Both the position numbers and the translations under genes were made by a program. From Chara braunii (lineage: Eukaryota; Streptophyta; Charophyceae; Charales; Characeae), in the NCBI GenBank assembly GCA_003427395.1, contig BFEA01000034.1, positions 3,836,394 through 3,872,883 on the forward strand: a stretch of 36,490 nucleotides of DNA, given 5' to 3'. The notes under the pieces were generated by a model, which saw nothing but the letters and a program-made list of their open reading frames with translations, had not been told where the DNA came from and did not search any database. How positions within the stretch are numbered: position 1 is the stretch's first letter; the number at the start of each line of letters is the position of its first letter. Shown here one piece after another: positions 21,161 to 29,700 of this stretch.

Positions 21161-22743
21161 TTGGGATTACTCGATCCCAAAAGACAGAATGGCGCTATGT
21201 TGATTAAATGGATCGTAAGAGCATGCACAGAAGTCCCCGTCCCACATTGGGTACTGTTAGCTGAACAGATTTTATCGAAGGAGTGGAACCTGACCCGAGT
21301 TCAAGATGTATGGGTGTGCATTTTTATTCCGTTCTATCAGAGAAGGTTGATAAAGTCCCCTTCTTGGGCTGCAATAATACGGGCATTGAAACATCTGTGT
21401 CCGAACGTCAGAGTAGAACCGAAAACGAAGGCAGATGTACTGAACCAGTGCCTATTTGAGAATCCAAGAATCTGCTTGGAAAATGGGACCTGGATCAAGG
21501 CAGATACCTCACCTGCAAGCTTTAGGAGAATGTGGATAGAGAAGAGTGTCGTACGGGTCCAGGACATATGGGATGAATACACTGGATCTTGGTGTCCAGT
21601 CGAAAGCCTGAGGCAAAAATTGAGCAGGCTTAAAAAGGTAGAGGAAAAACTAACTCTTATTATAAATGCTATCCTGGAAGCATAGAAACATTTGATTGGC
21701 CCTGACGGGATTGACCCGCCAGGTACGTCGTTCTCACTCAGACATCAACCAGGAGATAAAGTTTGGAAACTTCGCAAGATTATGACACATGATGGAAAGA
21801 GAGAATTTCAAGGTTGGACGGTTAGTGGTCAGGGTTGTCTCTTGGAAGAACTGGAGACCACACAACCCCCTTTGGGACAAAAGTTGATTCAAATACGGGT
21901 TATGGAACCCTTGAGGGTTAAGCCGGTGCAAAATCAGACAGTGTTCGATGGAGGTAAACGGGTGCTCAGATTGAACGTGGATCCTAAAATATGGGAATGG
22001 CGTGCCAAAGGGAAAAATGGAGAAAACTTGAGTCTGATAGATTACCACCAGAGGACAGGACACGGGCTGGTTATGTCGTTGAAAGTTCCACACGTGGTAG
22101 TTCGGTCCAGATGGACACAACTGTTGGATGTAGATCCAGCTTAAAGTGTTGGGACCAGCTGAGGCTAATTCCTTGTCAAAGACAAGCGGCCACACTATGA
22201 CTGTCATTTGTGTCCACACCTTCGGCGGTGTGGCTCTTAGAACACGGTGTCAAAGTGGAGATGACTTGCCCCAGGTGCAGCTGGACTTTTGAATCAATGG
22301 TGCAACTCTGGTGGGATTGTCCTACCTTGGCAAGCATTTGGCAATGGATTAAGAAGTTATGGGACTGAATTACGAACATTGTATTTCCCTGGGACAAAAG
22401 TTGGTTGTTGTTGGGGGGAGTACCAGACAACGTAAACATACACAAAGGATGGGGTTACGTTGCTCAAGTAATCAGGGCGATAGCAATTGCAGTAATTTGG
22501 CAAGAAAGGAATGCAAGAATTTTTGAAGGGCAAGAGAGAACAAACAAACAAGCGAGGTCATCCTTTGCTAGACAATTGCGTTTGTCGATTCTGGCTGATT
22601 GGAGAAAGAAAGTCTCCAGTGGGGGAGATAGGGAGAATGAAAGGATGTGGTTCAGAGAGACATGGTGTGTCGACCACAAAATAGCATCGATCTCCCCACA
22701 AGATCGGGTGGTGCTTGATCCTTGGCTACTCAAGGACTGTTAA
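21160..22743 (+). pseudogene. LINE-C ORF2, C-terminal region with damaged zinc motif
   Basis: The C-terminal third of ORF2 follows the thumb: GGLGLLDPKRQNGAMLIKWI, HWVLLAEQILSKEW, and GPDGIDPPGTSF near 21700. The frame from 20954 stops at 21685 and reopens from 21692 to 22144. The last segment (about 22200-22743) carries the zinc-binding motif found at the end of plant LINE ORF2. Here it reads CPRCSWTFESMVQLWWDC, with CAA (Gln) at 22303-22305 where LINE-D has His. A TGA at 22366 splits it. The tail GWGYVAQVIRAIAIAVIWQE through LADWRKK matches LINE-D closely. ORF2 ends with the stop at 22741-22743. Confidence 0.83.
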
Positions 22744-22999
22744 AAAAACTTGCTATACCTGGGCGCTCGGTAGTGATGTATCGCAGGAGATAGGCAACAA
22801 AGGAAGAGGGTTGGAGGGAGCTGACATAGAAAGTAGATAGGAACCTCTGTGGTTCCCCCCACCGTTATAGGTGGGAGATAGACTTTGTACTTAGAAGCTA
22901 GGTTGCAAAGGTTATTGTTCGGAATAAGTGGGTTGAACTTTCTGTTCGCAACCCTAAGGCTGTGGTATAGTGTGCTTCAGAGTCTGTGTCAAGGTGTCA
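22744..22999 (+). other. Probable LINE-C 3' untranslated region
   Basis: This is downstream of the ORF2 stop. A CCCACC/GGTGGG hairpin at 22858-22875, with a 6-base loop, matches a hairpin at a similar distance after the LINE-D stop. No poly(A) tail or target-site duplication was found, so the 3' boundary is unclear. Confidence 0.5.
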
Positions 23000-23042
23000 G
23001 ATTTTTGGCGGCGGGCGACCAGGATTTTTGGCGGCGGGCGAC
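23000..23042. repeat. 23-bp short tandem duplication
   Basis: GATTTTTGGCGGCGGGCGAC occurs at 23000-23019 and again at 23023-23042. The following ~330 bases hold short related words (GGACCGGT, GGACCCCCAAAAGAAGTG/GGACCCCAAAAAGAAGTG) but no gene. Confidence 0.9.
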
Positions 23043-23369
23043 GGGTTCTTAGGGGGCAAAAAAAATTGGGGGACCGGTACTTGGCAAAATTGCGGACTGG
23101 ACTACCTACAGCTAGCTCTGGTAGAACCGAGACTTTTGAAAAAAGGAAGGACCGGTCCTCGGGTGGAAGTGGACCCCCAAAAGAAGTGGGGGGCCGTTGG
23201 ACGGGTCCTCAGCTGAAAGCGGACCCCAAAAAGAAGTGAGGGTATGTGAACTGCAAAACGGCCCTCAGGCTCAGGCGTTGAGGCCCGTCTTCTCAAAATA
23301 GGGAGGCCAGGCGCAACGAAACAGACGTTTTGTAAGAGGCACTTTTGGCGATTTTTTGTAGTCGGAGGT

Positions 23370-23720
23370 GCCCGCAGGAAAATCTGAAATTTTGAGAATC
23401 CATATATGAGTTTGTGCTCTTTCCAGAAAAAAATATTATAACATTTTCAAAAAATCATTTAGGCCGCAAAATAATCGGCGCGCCGATTCGGTACATTTTC
23501 CATTTTTGCCACTCACTCGTGAGTGGGACAACTGGAAAAGTACTCCAAATTCAGTGAGTTTTCGCGCTCAGAAGAATGCGTGAAAAATCTGAAAATTGGA
23601 GTACTCGTAGATTTTGTCATGATCTTTCGAGGAAAAACGTTAAATAAAATTTTAAAAATCATTCCACCTGTAAAATGGATTGCGACCGTAATTTGACCCA
23701 TATGTCAATTTTGCCATTCA

Positions 23721-23723
<3 letters not shown>
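23370..23723. repeat. ~203-bp diverged tandem repeat, about 1.7 units
   Basis: AAAATCTGAAA at about 23380 and 23583, AAAAATCATT at about 23450 and 23650, and TTTTGCCA near 23503 and 23711 give a period of 200-208. The first unit also has the short palindrome CACTCACTCGTGAGTG. The array ends where the next (CT)n begins. Confidence 0.75.
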
Positions 23724-23725
<2 letters not shown>

Positions 23726-23776
<51 letters not shown>

Positions 23777-23867
23777 CGCGCGCGCGCGCGCGCGCGCGTA
23801 CACGCCCATGGTCTCATTGCTTTGACTACCTTAGGGCGGCATTCCCCACGCCCACGCGGTAGACAAT
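23726..23867. repeat. (CT)n(GC)n tract joined to the conserved ~60-bp segment (copy 2)
   Basis: A (CT)n tract to 23773 is followed by an alternating GC/GT run to about 23800. The segment 23805-23867 then matches 41-100, with the identical end block CGCCCACGCGGTAGACAAT. The shared order of CT tract, alternating purine-pyrimidine run and segment shows that the pair belongs to one repeat family. Confidence 0.75.
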
Positions 23868-24042
23868 CATTAATTTGTAGGAGGGATTACTTAGGAGGGA
23901 CTAGAAGGGACCTAGTGTAGAAGGAATAATTGAACGAGGTAGTAATGAGAAGTTTTCGGTTAGGGGTGACTTTTTTCTCTTTTTTGTTTTTCCTTTTTGT
24001 TTCCTCTTTTGGTTCGTTTTGGATTGTGCGGCAGGGTTGTTT

Positions 24043-24188
24043 GTTTCTTCAAGGGGTTGGGGATAGTCAGGACAGGGGTCGAGTGTTGGCCATTTCTGTC
24101 TCTGGACGTACTCCAACACCCACAAGCCAAATCTGGGTAATGGTCCCAGAGGTTCACTTCCGGGTTGTTTGTGGAGGATTCCCGGCCT

Positions 24189-24194
<6 letters not shown>
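24043..24194 (+). mobile_element. SINE-like repeat, copy 1 (plus orientation, 3' end lost)
   Basis: The head TTTCTTCAAGGGGTTGGGGA with AGTCAG aligns with the head of the minus-strand copy at 24413. The body shares GGACGTACTCCAACRCCC, GGGTAATGGTCCCAGA and GGAGGATTCCCGGCCTCC. The copy stops at the C run before T24, which is the poly(A) tail of the opposite copy. It lacks its own 3' end and tail. Confidence 0.65.
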
Positions 24195-24219
<25 letters not shown>

Positions 24220-24418
24220 CAAAAAGGAGTAATCATTCATTGCCACAATAGAGGGGAGGCCGGGAATCCTCCACATACAATCCGGAGTAACTTCATCGAA
24301 CCAGTCTGGGGCCATTACCCAGTGTTCAGGCTTGGGCGTTGGGAAGACGTCAAGAGACATATTGGTCAGTGCGAGACCGTTGCTCTGACTGATCCACAAC
24401 CCCAGTGAAAATAAACTA
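24195..24418 (-). mobile_element. SINE-like repeat, copy 2 (minus orientation, with poly(A) tail)
   Basis: Read on the minus strand, the element starts TTTTCACTGGGGTTGTGGAT, passes GACGTCTTCCCAACGCCCA, GGGTAATGG and GGAGGATTCCCGGCCTCC, and ends in CTTTTTGT followed by A24 (24218-24195). It is about 195 bp plus the tail. A sharp head shared by three copies and a 3' poly(A) tail fit a non-autonomous retroelement moved by a LINE. I see no convincing A and B box pair, so the origin of the head is open. It lies just downstream of LINE-D on the same strand. Confidence 0.7.
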
Positions 24419-24835
24419 GTCCCTCCAGGCCTGAAAGCCAAACAAACCAAAAATTGTGGCACCCTAACTAGGAAAAATCACCTACCAGCTAAGAGGTGGG
24501 AGAAAACGTAAATCTCAAAGCAATTCGGATGTTGTAATCGCCCTAATTAAGAAATGAAGTAAAGCACCTACTACCTTAGTGCCCAAGAAGAAATGAAACT
24601 CTGCAAACTTACCTACGTTCTCCAGGGGTGGGGGAGGTAAGATTAAACATTCCACCTATTGTGTCGAATCCCCACCTAACAGTCGGTGGGTGTGGTCCCA
24701 TTGGACCTTCCTATTCTAATTTGACACTCCCTCCTGTCCTCTTGAGCCACAACCGCCTGCCCACTGCGGCAACGAACCGAGTGTCCTGGTAGGGACCGTT
24801 ATCCAGCTACGCTCAGTTTGTCTGGTAACTATTGT
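24419..24835 (-). other. Probable LINE-D 3' untranslated region
   Basis: This stretch lies between the ORF2 stop of LINE-D and the SINE-like copy. It has the CCCACC/GGTGGG hairpin at 24671-24690 (8-base loop) that is also found after LINE-C. No gene is seen. Confidence 0.5.
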
Positions 24836-25570
24836 TCATAGTCTATCGGTCCGAGAGGGACCAATTGCCCAGCTCCAACTTACCTTCCATGAGATTCTAG
24901 CAAATTTGTTGTTGCTGCACCAAGTCTTCTGAAACCAGATTCTACCTGGGCTTGATGGGGTTCTGCCTTTCCTCCTCCAGTCCGCTTGTATCGATCTGCG
25001 CAGGTTGGTTCTGAACCGGTATCGGATCTCCTTGTTGCACAGTTCCTTCTTCTTAAAAACTCTGCAGTTTCTTTCATGCCAGATGACTTCTATGCCTGCT
25101 GCTCTAGCTGTTTGGGCTGCATACCCCCAACCTGTCTCAGTGCTGAGGTCTTCTGGGGTGCCCCCTAGCAGGACCCATTCTCTGGTCCAAGGGAGTAGCC
25201 GACCCGCCATTCGTTCCCATGTTTTCCGCCACCATTGCCAGATTCTGAGTGAAGCCGGGCAGTCCCACCACAGATGTGGTGTGGATTCAAAAGCCCATTG
25301 ACAACGACTGCAGGTTAGATCCAGTTGGACACCTCTTTGCGCTAGCCAAACTGATGAGGGAGTGGCCAAGAAGGACAGGAGCCATAAAAGAGCTGCCTGT
25401 CTTTGGTTGGGGACGAGTCCCAATTGTTCCCATCATTTAGAGATGGCTGTTCTGATCTCCTGTGGTGGGTTTTGCAGTACCTGTGTCCATCTGCCCACTG
25501 CTACGGCGAGCGGTTGTCTAGGGGGGCTACGTAGTCTGTACCCTACCTGAGCAGAGTAATTCAAGATGGG
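24836..25570 (-). pseudogene. LINE-D, 5'-truncated ORF2 C-terminal fragment with intact zinc motif
   Basis: A minus-strand frame of 195 codons (25423-24836) is open and matches the end of LINE-C ORF2. The C2HC zinc motif is complete: CSRCQWAFESTPHLWWDC, spacing C-x2-C-x8-H-x4-C, residues 38-55 of the frame. GWGYAAQTARAAGIEVIWHE and QADWRRK follow. Homology extends upstream of a stop near 25440 (GRWTQVL) to about 25570, where the flank changes to the tail of a SINE-like repeat in the other orientation. Endonuclease and RT are absent, as in ordinary 5' truncation. Confidence 0.85.
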
Positions 25571-25650
25571 CCTCCCCCTCTTTTGAGCATAATGGAATGA
25601 GCAGAGTCTTTTTTTTGTATAAAAAAAGAAAGGAAAAAAAGAAGACGCAA
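25568..25650 (+). mobile_element. SINE-like repeat, 3'-end fragment
   Basis: GGCCTCCCCCTCTTTTGAGC, then an AATGGAATGAGCAGAGTC-like stretch, T8 and GTATAAAAAAA resemble the 3' end of the copy at 24195-24418 (GGCCTCCCCTCTATTGTGGC ... CTTTTTGTAAAA). Only about 45 bp of body plus an A-rich tail remain, which suggests 5' truncation. Confidence 0.5.
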
Positions 25651-26602
25651 TTGGCGAGTGTGTGTGTGCAGCTATATAGGCGATAGGCTGTTGTCCAGCA
25701 CTGTGCGGCGAGGCTCGTAGGTTAGGCTTCGTCTTTGACCGGGGCTGCGCATATCGTCGGTTCAATACAACACATCACGAACAGGGTGACACATCGGAGT
25801 GAAGCTCCGGTCGATGGCCATCTTGGACTATACAACTTGATAACGGGCAATCGAGTCATTTTCGCAAGAAACGCCTGCCGTGCTTGTCTGCCCCATTTCA
25901 GTGAGGCGAAGCCAAGGGAAAAATGGAAAACCTCGTTCGGTCTCTGTAATGTAATTAGGGCGCTGCAGCGCGATGCTGAAGTGGCAATGCCATCCGGGTG
26001 GCAAATGAGGCGTTGTCCACGAGCGTCCGGCGGACATGTCCGCCCCGCCAACATGGCCGAGTCACAGACGCTGGAATGTTTACCTCAACATCAATATGAT
26101 TTTGTCTGGTATATTGTTCTCTGATTAATCACCCTGCCGCTTTCTCCTGCCATATGTCCACGTCATCACCAGGTGGAGGCAAGAGAACATAACGATCGAC
26201 AGCGCCATATCGGGTTTTCTGCGTTTTCGCCGCTGTCCATGTGCTCTCTCTCTCTCCCTCCCGTTTTCGCTCTGGCGGTCGACCCCCCTCTCCCCCGCTC
26301 AGCTGTACCCTCCAACGCATACACGTACGCGCACTCACGGACGCACACAGACAGACAGCACCCACTCCAACAGCTTACCCAAGCACGCAACTCAACTGCC
26401 GGTGGTTTCTGTTGCTGCGCTCCCCTCCCCCTCCTCCCCCCCCCCAACCCTTGTTCCATACGTCGAAAGAACGGCAATGCGGTACGTGGTAGCCATATCT
26501 CTGAAAATCCCCTTCTCAAGGCGCTATTGAATCATCTAGCTACGGACGAACACATTCCCCCAGCCACACGCACAGCGGTGAAAAAGAGCGGGGAGCACAC
26601 AG
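25651..26602. promoter_or_regulatory. Upstream region of the RELCH-like gene
   Basis: No gene is recognised. A 129-codon frame at 25735-26124 has no domain and is likely chance. A TATATA word lies at 25673-25678, over 1 kb before the start codon, so it may not serve this gene. The frame of the gene stays open upstream to 26173, but that part encodes low-complexity sequence and is better read as promoter or 5' untranslated region. The transcription start cannot be placed from sequence alone. Confidence 0.35.
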
Positions 26603-26695
<93 letters not shown>

Positions 26696-26696
26696 N

Positions 26697-26765
<69 letters not shown>
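26603..26765. repeat. (AC)n(AG)n microsatellite in the RELCH-like leader
   Basis: AC repeats run to 26656 and AG repeats from 26657 to 26765, with one N at 26696. The tract ends one base before the ATG at 26767. If transcribed, the last ~110 bases of the leader are pure GA. Plant GA-repeat binding proteins (BPC family) recognise such tracts; a role here is inference. Confidence 0.93.
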
Positions 26766-26766
<1 letters not shown>

Positions 26767-29700
26767 ATGGAGTGGGGAGGGGCTGGACCTCCTTCGTACG
26801 GAGATTTCGGGAATAAGGAGGCATTGAGGCAACTGGTGGTGAATTTTTTGCTTCAGGAACAATATCTTTTAACTGCTTTTGAGTTGTTGCACGAGTTATT
26901 GGAGGATGGGCAGGCGTCGGCTGCGTCCAAGCTCCAGGATTTCTTCGCAGACCAGGAGACTTTCCCTCCGGATCAGTTGATGAACCTTCAGAGTCTTCAA
27001 GGTTTGGATTTGCAGAAGCTTGCTGATGAGAAGCAGGCGGCGGCGGAATTGGCCGCCGTCCGAGAGTACGAGCTTCGGATCGCCAAGGAGGATATAAAAA
27101 ATCTCGAGGAAAAATTGGCAAAGTTGGAGAAGAAGGTCATTGCCACGTTTCCGTCGGGGGGGGGGGGGGGGGGGGGGGGGGGGGTAATGATGACCTCGAC
27201 GGCGGCGGGCGCAGAGTCTTCAAAACCCGGGCTAGTCGTGGCGATTAATGGTGGTGTAGTGAGGAATAGGAACGCGGCACCCGCCAGCAGCCTAGACGAG
27301 GATACTTGTCCTCCTCCTCCTCCTCATCATGACCAACATCAGGGTGGTGCTGGTGGTGTTGTTGTTGTTGGAGAGCAGGAGAGAAGGGAGTTGAATCATG
27401 CAGTGAAGGACTACTTAGTTTCATCGGGCTACAAGCTGACGGCGATGACTTTCTGTGAAGAGGTGAGCGATCAGGAGTTCGATGACGGCCCATGTGGTGG
27501 TTATGGCGTAGGTGGCACGCGCGACTCTCTTCACCGGTATTACTCGTGCTATGTGATGGTCAGCAATGGGAGAGAGGAGGTGTTGCGAGAGTCGGTGGAG
27601 GAGAAGGAACAGAGGGATGCAAAAATAGCCCAGTTATCTGAGGAGATAGAGGGTCTGCAGCGGGAAATGCAGCGAAGGGCCGCGGAAGAACAAGAGAGGG
27701 AGAGACTTAGGGAAGAGGAAAGAGCTGTGGAGAGGGAAAGGGAGGCGGAGAGAGAGCGGGAGAGAGCGTTGGAGAGAGAGCGCGAAAGGCAGAGAGAGAT
27801 TGAGAGAGAGAGGGAAGAAGAGGAGAGGAAAAGGCGGGAAGCAGAGGACGTCAAGAACACAGAGGCCGTGGAGGAAACATCAGCCAAAGTTGGCCAACAA
27901 ACACGTGGTGGTGTTCCGTCTGGGCCAGCGGATGCATCGACGATGAGCGAATTGCAGCAACCCCAGGGGGAAGGTGCGGAGGAGGAGGAGGAGGAGGAGG
28001 AGGGAGAAGGGAAGGTCGTTAGCGATTCGACGAACGGCAGCGAGTTGAATCAGGCAACAGAAGAAGGAGGCAGCTCTTCTTCGAATGGCTTTCTCATCAT
28101 CCCGGAAGAAGGGGAAGACGTGTCCGAGTCTTCCTCGGATGCAATTGTTGATGATAGACGGGATACGAGGGCCTTGTCGGCGGTGTCAGACAGAAGCGAC
28201 GCGAGCGGGAGCAGCAATAGCTTAACTGGGGCAGAAGAGAAGCAGGCGCAGAGTAGTTATGGGGGGTCGGGATCAGAGAGTGGGGAATTGGAGACGACGA
28301 CGACGGCGGATTCGAGAGGAGAAGAGGAGCCGCCGCCGCTCACGCAACTACTAAAGGTTGACCTTGCCGTGCGGAATGTTCAGGAGCGCGGGGGAAAGGA
28401 AGAAGGGGAGGCGGATCGTGATCATCCTCCTGTTATGCAGCAACCCGCGATGGATGATGACGGCCATCCACGGTCGGCTGTTAGAGCTGATGATGATGAT
28501 GATGAGGAGGAGGAGGAGGAGGTGAGGAGGAGGCAGAAGGTTGCGACGACTACAGCAGCAGCAGCAGCAGCAGCTGAGGAAGAGATGAAGACCGTGAGAA
28601 TTATCGCGGAATCGCTGCCGAAAATTGTGCCCGCTGTGCTGATTGATAAGAGGGAGGAATTGCTACCGTTGATCATTGTCGCGATCGAGCGGCATCCGGA
28701 GTCGCAAGCTCGAGATGTCCTCACTCACGGACTGTTTAACCTAATTAAGAAACCAGACGAGCATCAGAGGAAGGTGATTATGAATGCATGCGTGCAATTA
28801 GCCGTGAGAATAGGCGAGCAGCGCACGGAAGAAGAGCTTCTTCCTCAGTGTTGGGAGCAGATCAACCACAAGTACCCCGAGAGACGATTGCTTGTCGCGC
28901 AATCGTGCGGAGACCTAGCCCAGTATGTCAGTCCGGAGATCCGAACTTCGCTAATCCTCTCGATTCTCCTTCAATTGACGGAAGATCCTGCGCCGCTGAT
29001 TCGAGAAGCGGCGGCAAGGAATCTTGCTCTGCTTTTGCCGCTCTTCGACACGCTGGAAAAGTACCCCAAGGTCGAGGAAATCGTGTTCAGACTGGTGGGG
29101 GACTCCACGGGGACTGTGGTGGACGTCGCCCTGGGAACGCTGGTGCCATCGGTCGTGTCCTGGTTGACACAGAGGGGAGGGTGCTTGTCCGTGCTGCTCC
29201 GCAGCCTTCTGTCGCGACTTGTCGTGTTGCCTGGCAGATGTCCTCCTTTCTCGGGTGTTGAAGGGTCTGTGGAATCTCAGCTTCGGGTTCTTGGGGAGAG
29301 AGAGAGGTGGGAAATCGACGTTCTACTGAGAATGCTGACGGAGATTCTGCCGCAGATGCGGAGCGAAGTGCTCGCCAAATTGCCGGTACTCGACTTCCCG
29401 GGCAGCGGCGGCAAGAAAGAGGTAGTCGGAAGAAAGGCGGTAGAGAGGGGGGAGGAGGAGGAGCAGGAGGGAGAAGAGGAAGGAAGGAGGAGAGGGAAGC
29501 TTAAAGGGGAAGACGATGTCGAGGAGGAGGAGGAGGAGGAGGAGGAGAGGAAGAAAGCAGGCGCGGCGGCAGGCACCAGCGGCAGCAAAGGAGCTCATGA
29601 TGATGATGCCGCGCAATTATCGTCGCGAGTATCTTTCACAAAAGCACTCCTCGTTGCATATACCAAGTCGGGGAAGTCCTGGCCGGAGTTTGAGAGCATT

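Noticed and set aside
24300-24420. tRNA-type A and B boxes in the SINE-like head
   Set aside because: Words like TAGTCAGAGCA and GGTTCGATGAAG are suggestive, but they lie more than 70 bases apart and vary between copies, so I do not claim a polymerase III promoter.
25735-26124. 129-codon frame upstream of RELCH
   Set aside because: There are no known motifs, no clear start context and no support from a second copy.
26173-26766. N-terminal extension of the RELCH-like frame (198 codons)
   Set aside because: It encodes low-complexity His-Thr and Arg-Glu runs from the microsatellite and contains an N. The ATG at 26767 gives a protein whose N-terminus resembles a LisH-containing homologue.
29277-29616. 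Minus-strand Ser/Leu-rich frames opposite the RELCH-like gene
   Set aside because: They mirror Glu- and Arg-rich coding sequence on the plus strand and have no domain.
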